In this document: one piece after another, positions 7,331-13,477 of the stretch | Numbering within the stretch: the stretch's first letter is position 1 | Layout: each line of letters opens with the position of its first letter | Source of the DNA: a bacterium | Lineage (GTDB): Bacteria; Sysuimicrobiota; Sysuimicrobiia; Sysuimicrobiales; Segetimicrobiaceae | DNA: 39,117 nt | Direction of reading: 5' to 3' | Assembly (NCBI GenBank): GCA_035703895.1 | Contig: DASSXJ010000187.1 | Span: 1 to 39,117 of the forward strand | The notes under the pieces: generated by a model | What the model saw: only the letters and a program-made list of their open reading frames with translations | Database searches by the model: none | What the model was told of the DNA's origin: nothing | Translations under genes and position numbers: made by a program

Positions 7331-7501
7331 AGACCGCTTCTTCGCCGCTACCGTCCTCACGGACGCTTGCACCCCGACGGCATCCCCGAGTGGGACCCTG
7401 GGAAGCCTCATCCTTCCATTGCTGGCCGAAGGATCACCTGGACCTAAATAGCCTCCGCGAAAGGCACGCCGCATTTGGGAGCAAATGGGAGGAAATAAGG
7501 A

Positions 7502-8035
7502 ATGACTGGGAGACATGCGAGAATCGCGGGCGGTTTATGGGCGGTAGTCGGAGGCTTCACCCTCATCTACGTGGCTGCGGGATTCTGGGTTATAGTGGTG
7601 GGCGCCTTCCAACGGATAGGCTACAACCTCTTGCCGTTTTTCCTGGCCTTCATCATGCTACCATTTGGCATTGCCGCGCTAGTCAACGGAATCGGTGGCT
7701 TGTCCAGGGGGCATCTTTCCCCAGTGCGGACGATAGTCTTATCGTTGGTCATCATCGTCGGGGGTGGCCTGTATCTTCTACCGGCGGCAACAAGTGCTCT
7801 CAGGTTCAGTCCAATCCCTGATATAAGGACAGCTGCGATGAGGGCTATCGTAGTTTATCACTGCGGCAACGCTCCTTCTGGCGCAGGGCGCTCACCCGAA
7901 GATTGTCCAGGAGCGTCTCGGTCACGCAACCGTGAGTCTGACGCTCGACACGTACTCGCATGTCCTCGGCGGAATGCAGAAGGAGGCGGTGTCCAAGCTC
8001 GACGCCCTTCTCTCACCGGCCTTGGTCAACTGTAG
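7502..8035 (+). CDS. Small three-helix membrane protein with a 3' end fused to integrase DNA
   Basis: GGGAGG lies 9 bp before the ATG at 7502. Residues 1-~105 contain three hydrophobic segments (~8-32, 40-62, 76-98) and look like a genuine small integral membrane protein of unknown function. From about residue 119 the frame reads out of phase through the tyrosine-recombinase remnant, so the Arg/Ser-rich C-terminus to 8035 is an artefact of the junction near 7860. The native protein was either longer and truncated by the rearrangement, or ended near the junction. Confidence 0.55.
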   Translation: MTGRHARIAGGLWAVVGGFTLIYVAAGFWVIVVGAFQRIGYNLLPFFLAFIMLPFGIAALVNGIGGLSRGHLSPVRTIVLSLVIIVGGGLYLLPAATSALRFSPIPDIRTAAMRAIVVYHCGNAPSGAGRSPEDCPGASRSRNRESDARHVLACPRRNAEGGGVQARRPSLTGLGQL

Positions 8036-8075
8036 CCAAACTGTAGCCAATGGGGTGGACGGTGGTGGACGGTGA
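7854..8075 (+). pseudogene. 3' fragment of a tyrosine recombinase (phage-type integrase)
   Basis: From 7860 the frame encodes TAATLLLAQGAHPK, then ERLGHATVSLTLDTYSHV. This is the end of the catalytic domain of XerC/lambda-type integrases: the region after the HxxR motif, the LGH motif, and the catalytic Tyr in DTYSHV. It closes with a 37-residue tail to TGA 8073-8075. The His and Arg of the RHT motif and everything upstream are missing; a TAG at 7851-7853 precedes the homology. It reads toward the right repeat, 106 bp away, the usual position of an integrase beside its att site. The end of the gene contains the paired 11-bp repeats. Confidence 0.88.
8029..8051 (+). repeat. Paired 11-bp direct repeats near the right att site
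   Basis: The block is two 11-mers of ACTGTAGCCAA plus one T. It matches 5016-5038 with a single mismatch and overlaps the last codons of the integrase remnant, 130 bp before the right repeat. Confidence 0.6.
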
Positions 8076-8181
8076 CGGATACGTCTGGAACCCACCCCTT
8101 TCCCGAGAGCCCAAGCAAATGACCTTCTGGCGGACGAGGGAGGATAGGAGTGGACACCTGTGGAAACTGCCACTAAATCGT

Positions 8182-8227
8182 CTCCTAAGCGGTAGGCCGT
8201 GGGTTCAACTCCCGCCGGGCCCGCCAG
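8182..8227 (+). repeat. attR-type 46-bp copy of the tRNA-Arg 3' part
   Basis: This copy is identical to 4925-4970 and covers the anticodon loop through CCA plus one base. The upstream half of the cloverleaf is absent, so it is not a functional tRNA. Confidence 0.88.
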
Positions 8228-8283
8228 GTTTTTCAAACCGTTCCGTGTGGCCCCGCCGGCAACCCTAATGGGGAGGATTGAGC

Positions 8284-8706
8284 ATGGACACGAGTCGCGA
8301 ACTTTCCCCGCCGCTTACCGATCTTCTGTACACGATGGCCGAGGAAGACGCCGATGACGAGACGACCAATCTCGAGGAGGACGTATGGGCAGGGTTGCTT
8401 CGAGACGGCGCTGATGTCACGCGGCGCCTAACTGAGCAGATCGAGCTGAACCGCAATATTGCGCGAGACGAGATTGACGCTGAAGACTGGGCAGCCCTCG
8501 GCGATGCGTTTGGGATCATCGTCAGGCGAGACAACCGTAGAAACACGGTGACCGCCCGCGCCTTTGCCGACGAGGAGGACCTCCTGGCCGAGTGGGAGGC
8601 GACCAAGGCCGAACTGGTGACCACCACGGCGGTGGAGGCTCCCGAGATGGGCGACAACACCGAGGGTCCGTCGTCAGGACCGATGCCCCCGCGCGACGAC
8701 ACCTAA
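8284..8706 (+). CDS. Acidic hypothetical protein
   Basis: The 140-residue product starts at ATG 8284, 8 bp after GGGGAGG. A TTG two codons upstream is in frame but too close to that site. The protein is strongly acidic (EEDADDE near the N-terminus, DEIDAEDW in the middle), predicted mainly helical, and has no signal peptide or membrane segment. I do not recognise a family. The Ser-rich frame on the opposite strand is a mirror of this codon pattern. It is the first gene to the right of the integrated element and ends 36 bp before a strong hairpin. Confidence 0.6.
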   Translation: MDTSRELSPPLTDLLYTMAEEDADDETTNLEEDVWAGLLRDGADVTRRLTEQIELNRNIARDEIDAEDWAALGDAFGIIVRRDNRRNTVTARAFADEEDLLAEWEATKAELVTTTAVEAPEMGDNTEGPSSGPMPPRDDT

Positions 8707-8742
8707 CGCGCGACGACGACAAAAATTAGGCGACCGGTGAGA

Positions 8743-8773
8743 CAAGCCGCGGGCAGCTATCGCCCGCGGCTTG
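8743..8773. terminator. Strong 12-bp stem-loop between convergent genes
   Basis: CAAGCCGCGGGC (8743-8754) pairs perfectly with 8762-8773 around a 7-base loop. It lies between convergent stops at 8706 and 8792. Neither strand has an immediate T-run (on the minus strand TTTTT comes about 20 bp later), so it is a terminator-like structure of non-canonical type. Confidence 0.6.
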
Positions 8774-8791
8774 ACGACGGTGGGCCTTATC

Positions 8792-9334
8792 CTACCGGCA
8801 CCACTGGTTCCAAGAGCCGTCCGCGCACCGGCGATAGGGGCCGTACGAGTAGCCCCGCCCGGAGTAGTCGTCGGGGTTGTAGTCGCGATTATTGTTGTTG
8901 GGATGATGGAGGATCAGATACGCAAGCCCGCCGAGCAGGAGGCCGCCGATCGCTATACCCACGATGGGTGGCGTGCGTGGGGCCAACACGGTCCCCGGGG
9001 CGGGCTGGGCTGGGGTCACGGAAGCGCCAACATCGACCCTCCCCAGCACAAACTGGTTGTCGCTGGGCGCGACAAGAGCCGTTGCGGGCGCCCCGACCAC
9101 CGACCCAAGCGCGCAGAGCGAAGCGGGCGTCCCATTGGCGTAGATCGCGGTCTGGTTTGTGACCTGAAGCGTCGTTGGACCCCCTGAGGTATTCAGGATC
9201 AGCTGCTGAGTCTGGCAGTCAACTGCCTGAATGGTGCCCTGGATCTGCACGGATTGCAACTGGGCGTTCCCGGTTCCGACCAGCCCCAGGCTCCCGAGCA
9301 GAACCATCGTGATGATCGCGATAAGCCGCCGCAT
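8792..9334 (-). CDS. Exported protein with C-terminal membrane segment, unknown function
   Basis: The 180-residue product has a clear signal peptide (residues 1-24, cleavage likely after GNA). A small beta-rich domain (~28-80) follows: VQIQGTIQAVDCQTQQLIL then TTLQVTNQTAIY, resembling the OB-like repeats annotated as DUF5666-type; two Cys residues could form a disulfide. After a Pro-rich linker there is one membrane helix (~123-141, IVGIAIGGLLLGGLAYLIL) and a tail rich in Asn, Tyr and Arg with two more Cys. GAGGGA precedes the ATG. The topology suggests an envelope protein; no enzyme motif is visible. Confidence 0.65.
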   Translation of the reverse strand: MRRLIAIITMVLLGSLGLVGTGNAQLQSVQIQGTIQAVDCQTQQLILNTSGGPTTLQVTNQTAIYANGTPASLCALGSVVGAPATALVAPSDNQFVLGRVDVGASVTPAQPAPGTVLAPRTPPIVGIAIGGLLLGGLAYLILHHPNNNNRDYNPDDYSGRGYSYGPYRRCADGSWNQWCR

Positions 9335-9463
9335 CTTTCATCCCTCGCTCTTCGGGCGAAGACAAGTTGTGCCGCCTCTGCCGATTATTATGCCCGCGGT
9401 ATATCAAGACCCGGTGAATGCGATGTGGAGAAGCTGCGAAGATTCCCGGCGGCGCGCGACGGG

Positions 9464-9880
9464 CTATTTCAGCACGTCATCTTGGCGCGGTAGTTTGGTC
9501 ACGTCACTCACTGACGTCTTGGCGCTCGAATCGGGTGCGGCCAATTTCAGGCCGGTGTCAATAAAGTCGGTCCCGTTCTGGGAGAACCGCAGCGATTCCC
9601 CATGATGGTCGCGGAAGAACTGCTGGTCGAACACCTTGAAATAGATTCCGTCCTTGTATGCCCAGTACTTCGGGATGCGAAAGTCGTTGACGTAAAGCGC
9701 CCAACCCTGCGACGTCGCCTCCGGCATCGTCTCAAAGCGGACCTTGACGAGATAGGTGACTGGGGGCAGCGACTTGCTATCGCGCGCGCTCAGGTGCGCA
9801 ATCGCCGCGCTGTCCGCTTCGGTCGGTCGGGTGGCCACGACCTCGACCGCTGTGGCTTTCGGTGGTGTTGACGGTTGCAT
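9464..9880 (-). CDS. Hypothetical protein, second gene of the riboswitch-controlled operon
   Basis: The 138-residue product starts at ATG 9880, 7 bp after GGGGAGG; a TTG two codons upstream is less likely. There is no signal peptide or membrane helix. The central part (YLVKVRFETMPEATSQGWALYV, DFRIPKYWAYKDGIYFKV) looks like a beta-sandwich or similar strand-rich fold. I do not recognise the family. It begins 27 bp after the stop of the alpha/beta-hydrolase gene and has no promoter of its own that I can see, so it should share the c-di-GMP-controlled transcript. Confidence 0.6.
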   Translation of the reverse strand: MQPSTPPKATAVEVVATRPTEADSAAIAHLSARDSKSLPPVTYLVKVRFETMPEATSQGWALYVNDFRIPKYWAYKDGIYFKVFDQQFFRDHHGESLRFSQNGTDFIDTGLKLAAPDSSAKTSVSDVTKLPRQDDVLK

Positions 9881-9907
9881 AGACAAACCTCCCCCCCAAC
9901 GTAACAG

Positions 9908-11536
9908 TCATTTGGACACTTGCACATCGCCGACGTAGATCGCGCCGGTCGGTCGCCGATCGAAGACAAACGCGATGGACCGGAGGTCGCTGAGCTCCAC
10001 GCCGCGCTCGGCGAGCCGCTTCAACGGGAGGCGCAAAGTCTGCATGACGATCTTTCCGGCGCCAAACACGACGTCGGGATACAGGAGCCGGTGGAGAGAA
10101 CTCGCCGGAATCGCGGCCGTTCGTGAACCGCTGGACACCTCGATGGTGAAATCTTGATCGCGACTGGCGGCATTCTTTGCTTCCGTGGACTGTCCGACGC
10201 GCAGCGACAGCGCCTTGTACCGTTCCGCGGGCAGGGTCGCCGGGTCCACTTTCAAAAGAAATCGCGCCCCGGGTGCGTTCCATTCCAGGCGAAGCGTAAT
10301 CGTCGTTTGTGGAGCGCCTGCGTTGACGAGATCTTTCAGCTGGCGCGCGGCGACAACCGCGTCGGCGGCGACAGCTCCTTGAACGGGTGACGAGATTTGC
10401 GGGGCGGCGAGGCTTTCCTGATTGTGCTGGACGAAGACCCGCTCGGGATCTTGATACTGCGAGACGAAGTCGGTGCCGGCGGGTACCCACGTCACCGCGA
10501 TGGCATGATCTCGGAGCACTTCCAGATTCTCTGAACGGTCGAGCAGTAGGGCCTGCGCCAATGCTCCAAGATGCACCTTGGCGATGAGCTCTTGGTCGGC
10601 ACGGGGCATTGTCGTAGCGGGCGGCGTCTCCGACGGCCAGACGCTGTTGAACTGGTTGTGGTTCGCTCGATACACCCAGAGCAGGGCCTTCAACTTTCCG
10701 TCGGAAACGGTCGGGTTGGCCAGGTCCACGGCGTGCGCGCGATTGTACATATTGTAGCCTTCGAACGTCGAGACATCTCCATCTCGACTGCCGTGAATCA
10801 GAAAGAAGCGATCCGGTACGACGGTTGGCCCGCTGAGGGGTTGGTATTGCCGGTCGGTCGGGGCGATGGCTGCCACGCCGCTCAGGCCAAAGCGATAGGG
10901 ACCGAGCCCTGCGGAGCCGTCCAGCGGAACCACCGGATGGAAGATATCGGGTTGGATCCCCGTGAGACGATTGAAGAATGAGGCATGCCCCACGCCTTCC
11001 CCGCCTCGCGAATGGCCGAGGATCAGAATACGGTTCAAGTCGACCTTGCCGTGGAGCGGGTGGGTCGCCATTCCATCCCACGTCCGAAACTGTTTGAGAT
11101 GCTCTAGATGAACGATCGCCCTGGCGTCGTTCTCACCGAAATTGAAGCCGTTGAGAAAATTCACGTCGATCGTGGCGGCGATGATTCCGTGCGACGCCAA
11201 CAACGCACACAGATACAGGTATCCCGGAGTCGAGTTCTGGAACGGACTGTGATTGCCGTGAGCGAACACAGCTAGTGGAAAGGGGCCACGACCGCGCGGA
11301 ATGCATACGTGCCCGTTGAGAGGCACGTTCGTATTGAGAAACGGCCATGGCGCGGAGCCTAGGTTCGCGAATGCCGACACATTGATCCGCCCGGTCACAT
11401 AGGCGGGGTCGGGCGAATCGTAGATGTTGTATTGCACCAACGACGGTACCGCGGCGTAGTTGAGGCCGGACGAAGCGTATATCACTGTGTCGAACGGGAC
11501 ATCACCAGCCAGGCCAGGGTTGTTCAGCGGTGCCAT
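9908..11536 (-). CDS. Alpha/beta-hydrolase (esterase/lipase-type) under c-di-GMP riboswitch control
   Basis: The 542-residue product has the oxyanion-side motif VFAHGNHSP, the nucleophile elbow ILGHSRGGEG with Ser ~176, a candidate acid in GSRDGDV (Asp ~252/254) and a candidate His ~293 in YRANHNQFN. The hydrolase domain (~75-370) is followed by a ~170-residue C-terminal strand-rich region, possibly a carbohydrate- or protein-binding beta sandwich. No signal peptide is evident, so secretion is not supported. The ATG at 11536 follows GGAGGAG. Upstream lie a sigma70 promoter, a GEMM aptamer and a hairpin (see those entries), so expression should respond to cyclic di-GMP. The substrate is unknown; the overall pattern resembles dienelactone-hydrolase/PET-hydrolase-like families. 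Confidence 0.78.
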   Translation of the reverse strand: MAPLNNPGLAGDVPFDTVIYASSGLNYAAVPSLVQYNIYDSPDPAYVTGRINVSAFANLGSAPWPFLNTNVPLNGHVCIPRGRGPFPLAVFAHGNHSPFQNSTPGYLYLCALLASHGIIAATIDVNFLNGFNFGENDARAIVHLEHLKQFRTWDGMATHPLHGKVDLNRILILGHSRGGEGVGHASFFNRLTGIQPDIFHPVVPLDGSAGLGPYRFGLSGVAAIAPTDRQYQPLSGPTVVPDRFFLIHGSRDGDVSTFEGYNMYNRAHAVDLANPTVSDGKLKALLWVYRANHNQFNSVWPSETPPATTMPRADQELIAKVHLGALAQALLLDRSENLEVLRDHAIAVTWVPAGTDFVSQYQDPERVFVQHNQESLAAPQISSPVQGAVAADAVVAARQLKDLVNAGAPQTTITLRLEWNAPGARFLLKVDPATLPAERYKALSLRVGQSTEAKNAASRDQDFTIEVSSGSRTAAIPASSLHRLLYPDVVFGAGKIVMQTLRLPLKRLAERGVELSDLRSIAFVFDRRPTGAIYVGDVQVSK

Positions 11537-11567
11537 CTTCGCTCCTCCACCGGAAGAGATTTCGCGC

Positions 11568-11602
11568 AACAATATTAAACGCAACCTCGTTGGAGGTTGC
11601 GT
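11568..11602 (-). terminator. Riboswitch expression-platform hairpin
   Basis: On the minus strand a perfect 10-bp stem (11602-11593 with 11588-11579, beginning ACGCAACCTC, loop CAAC) is followed by TTTAATATTGTT. It lies 21 bp downstream of the aptamer and about 43 bp before the ATG. This is the position and shape of a transcription terminator acting as expression platform, although the U-tract is interrupted. Confidence 0.65.
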
Positions 11603-11623
11603 CTCAGCACGTTTTGATAATTC

Positions 11624-11708
11624 TCTCCTCCGGCAACCCGGCCAGCCTCGAGGGCCCCGTCAGGCTTTGCGTCCCCGAATCGCTTCGGGTTTGCTCTTTC
11701 GGATGAGA
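11624..11708 (-). promoter_or_regulatory. Cyclic-di-GMP-I (GEMM) riboswitch aptamer
   Basis: Read on the minus strand, the 85-nt element carries the GEMM-I core motifs in order: GAGCAAACC, GGGACGCAAAGCC, and GGCCGGGTTGCCGG. P1 forms between TCTCATCCG (11708-11700) and CGGAGGAGA (11632-11624) with one mismatch. P2 is CCCGAA/TTCGGG closed by a GCGA (GNRA) tetraloop, the hallmark loop that docks in this class. The element begins about 11 nt after the predicted transcription start and precedes an alpha/beta-hydrolase operon. Known members bind c-di-GMP and switch transcription or translation; whether this one turns expression on or off cannot be told from the sequence. Confidence 0.92.
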
Positions 11709-11725
11709 CACGATCCCTACGTTTA

Positions 11726-11754
11726 ATTATCGGTGGGGTTCACTGGCCTGTCAA
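11726..11754 (-). promoter_or_regulatory. Near-consensus sigma70 promoter for the riboswitch operon
   Basis: On the minus strand TTGACA (11754-11749), a 17-bp spacer and GATAAT (11731-11726) give a perfect -35 and a one-mismatch -10. The start site would be near 11719, immediately upstream of the GEMM aptamer. Confidence 0.85.
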
Positions 11755-11873
11755 AGGCGGCCTATAGCGTGAACGGAAGAAATTTCCGAGTAATACGCCG
11801 TACGTTAGAGTTTGAGCCTGACTATCATTCCCAAGCAACGTGCTGGACCGCGGTTTATCCGTGGAGTGTCGCC

Positions 11874-12695
11874 TTAATGCGTACCTCCCATCGGTAATTG
11901 GAACGTTGCGCCGTTATTTTTCAGCACCACTTTGTCGGCGAGGATCGAGACCACGACCGCGTCCCCGACGTGCTCGCCGACGCCGGCAATGACGGTCTGC
12001 CCTTCGACGCGAATAATCGCCACCCCGGCGCGGCCCCTCAAGATTCCAGTGACTGTCATTCCTGCCCCCGGCGGGAGCGGGGACGGGCCCCCAGGAGGGC
12101 CGACGCCCAACACGAGCGGGGTCCCGACCAGCGCGGCCGGTCCCGGGACCTCGAAGGTCACGCTGCCCTTCTTCAGTACCACCTTGTGGGCAAGGATCGA
12201 GACTACCACCGCGTCCCCGACGTGCTCGCCGACGCCCGCGATGACGGTCTGCCCTTCGGCGCGGATAATCGCGACCGGAGCGCGGCCCCCCAAGATACCG
12301 GTGACCGTCATTCCTGCCCCGGGCGGTAGCGGGGGGGTGCCCGCGGGGGGGCCGACCCCCAACACTAAGGGGGGCCCGACCTCAGCGGCCGGTCCCGGGA
12401 CCTCGAAGGTCACGCTGCCTTTCTTTAGTACGACTTTGTGGCGAAGGATCGAGACTACCACCGCATCGCCGACATGCTCACCGACCCCGACGATGACGGT
12501 CTGCTCTCCGGTGTCAATAATCGCGACAGGAGCGGTGCCCCCCAAAATTCCGGTGACCGTCATACCCGCCCCGGGCGGTGGAGGCGGCGTTCCTGCCGGC
12601 GCAGCGGCCCCCGCAGACCCGTGCGCCAACGGACCGGCGGCCATTACGAACGCAGCCATCACCCACGACAGCCTGCCAGACCGACGCCGGCTCAT
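11874..12695 (-). CDS. Secreted protein of three tandem PilP/GspC-like domains
   Basis: The 273-residue product has a basic start and a signal peptide (about residues 1-31, ending GSAGA). The rest is three copies of one ~57-residue domain at ~44-100, 128-184 and 212-268, joined by ~27-residue linkers rich in Pro and Gly. Each copy begins MTVTGIL.G, continues through VAII, VGVGEHVGDAVVVSIL and KVVLK, and ends TF..P. The same domain occurs once in the SPOR protein at 3298-4806. The fold resembles the small beta domain of PilP and GspC, which contacts secretins in pilus and type II secretion systems; a triple array alone in a periplasmic protein is unusual. A G-rich run precedes the ATG. The function is unknown; a scaffold in the envelope is a guess. 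Confidence 0.75.
   Translation of the reverse strand: MSRRRSGRLSWVMAAFVMAAGPLAHGSAGAAAPAGTPPPPPGAGMTVTGILGGTAPVAIIDTGEQTVIVGVGEHVGDAVVVSILRHKVVLKKGSVTFEVPGPAAEVGPPLVLGVGPPAGTPPLPPGAGMTVTGILGGRAPVAIIRAEGQTVIAGVGEHVGDAVVVSILAHKVVLKKGSVTFEVPGPAALVGTPLVLGVGPPGGPSPLPPGAGMTVTGILRGRAGVAIIRVEGQTVIAGVGEHVGDAVVVSILADKVVLKNNGATFQLPMGGTH
11892..12566 (-). repeat. Three 252-bp-period tandem repeats
   Basis: The domain copies occupy 12566-12396, 12314-12144 and 12062-11892. DNA similarity is high, especially between the second and third copies, so the duplications are recent or kept alike by gene conversion. Confidence 0.85.
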
Positions 12696-12876
12696 TGCCT
12701 ACCCCCCGCTCTCCGACATCACGTATAGGTGAGGACCGGCCGCGCATGTGCTTGGTGCATGGCCGAAAGTGGTTCATGCCTTTCCATGCAGATCTTCCGT
12801 GTCCCTTCCTAGGACTCTGCTGAACGCGACCGTTGTCCGATCGCTGAGATGCTCGATGGACTCGAGCGATGTTGGA

Positions 12877-13332
12877 CTACGAGCCGCCGGTCGTGAGCCC
12901 CGGCACCAGTTCGCCCTTGATCTGGGTGGAGTGACCGCGGAATACGGCGACGAGCTTGCCGGTCTGATCGGACACCGTCACATCGTACACGCCCGACCTT
13001 GTGCCGCGGTGGCGCTCAACGGCTTCGGCGATGAGGATGTCGCCCTCGCGGGCCGCGGCGATGAACGCGATCGAGCAGTTGTTCGCCACCGTCACCCGGT
13101 TGTGCGAGTTGCACGCGAAGGCAAAGGCCGAATCGGCGAGCGTGAAAATCATCCCACCGTGGCAGATGAGGTGGCCGTTGCACATCTCGGGTCGCACCGC
13201 CATGCGGAGCCTGGCGCGGCCCGGGCCGACATCGAGAACTTCCATGCCGAGCGCACGACTTGCCCGGTCCTGCGACCACATGGCGTCGCGGGCGGCTTCG
13301 GCGATCTGTTGCGCGGTCGGCTTCTTGAGCAT
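12877..13332 (-). CDS. paaI: PaaI-type hotdog-fold acyl-CoA thioesterase
   Basis: The 151-residue protein matches PaaI along its length. The catalytic region NGHLICHGGMIFTLADSAFA carries the HGG motif and the acidic residue of the following helix. ACNS, a middle strand ending FIAAAREGD, and SGVYDVTVSD...VAVFRG also correspond. PaaI hydrolyses ring-hydroxylated phenylacetyl-CoA and relieves CoA sequestration in phenylacetate catabolism. No other paa gene is in the window, so a general aryl- or acyl-CoA thioesterase role is equally possible. The start is the ATG at 13332; TTG at 13344 is an alternative, and neither has a strong ribosome binding site. Confidence 0.82.
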   Translation of the reverse strand: MLKKPTAQQIAEAARDAMWSQDRASRALGMEVLDVGPGRARLRMAVRPEMCNGHLICHGGMIFTLADSAFAFACNSHNRVTVANNCSIAFIAAAREGDILIAEAVERHRGTRSGVYDVTVSDQTGKLVAVFRGHSTQIKGELVPGLTTGGS

Positions 13333-13358
13333 CCCCAAAACCAATCATAGCGCATCGT

Positions 13359-13375
13359 GCTCATCTGCGATGAGC
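13359..13375. promoter_or_regulatory. Inverted repeat between divergent paaI-like and M24 genes
   Basis: GCTCATC-TGC-GATGAGC is a perfect 7-bp inverted repeat in the shared upstream region (13333-13477), a plausible operator. No regulator gene is adjacent. Confidence 0.3.
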
Positions 13376-13477
13376 GCACAAGGAGATCCTCGTCACCGGC
13401 GGTAATTGCAGGGGCGAGTCGTGTGCACACCACGTGGCGCCAGGCTGATGGCCAAGCGCGGGCCGGGAGGTAGGCGT

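Larger units (their letters stand above)
4971..8227. mobile_element. Decayed element integrated in tRNA-Arg(CCU), 3,257 bp
   Basis: Evidence for integration: 46-bp direct repeats at both ends, one completing a tRNA gene; a 3'-terminal tyrosine-recombinase fragment reading toward the right repeat (7854-8075); and paired 11-bp repeats near each end that look like arm-type sites. The cargo is an uncertain ORF (5223-5534), an AMIN-domain gene, a GumB-like polysaccharide-export gene and a small membrane-protein gene whose 3' end is fused to the recombinase remnant. No replication, relaxase or phage structural gene is present, so the element is now unable to move by itself, or it is what remains after a deletion that joined cargo to the integrase tail. 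Confidence 0.75.

Noticed and set aside
8182-8227. Second tRNA-Arg gene
   Set aside because: Only the anticodon loop through CCA is present; acceptor 5' strand, D-arm and 5' anticodon strand are missing, so it is an att copy.
8265-8702. 145-codon Ser-rich minus-strand frame opposite the acidic hypothetical gene
   Set aside because: No ribosome binding site; the plus-strand frame has GGGGAGG at good spacing.
9777-11081. 434-codon minus-strand frame overlapping the alpha/beta-hydrolase
   Set aside because: It is Arg/Ser-rich with no motifs, while the hydrolase frame has a full catalytic pattern and ribosome binding site.
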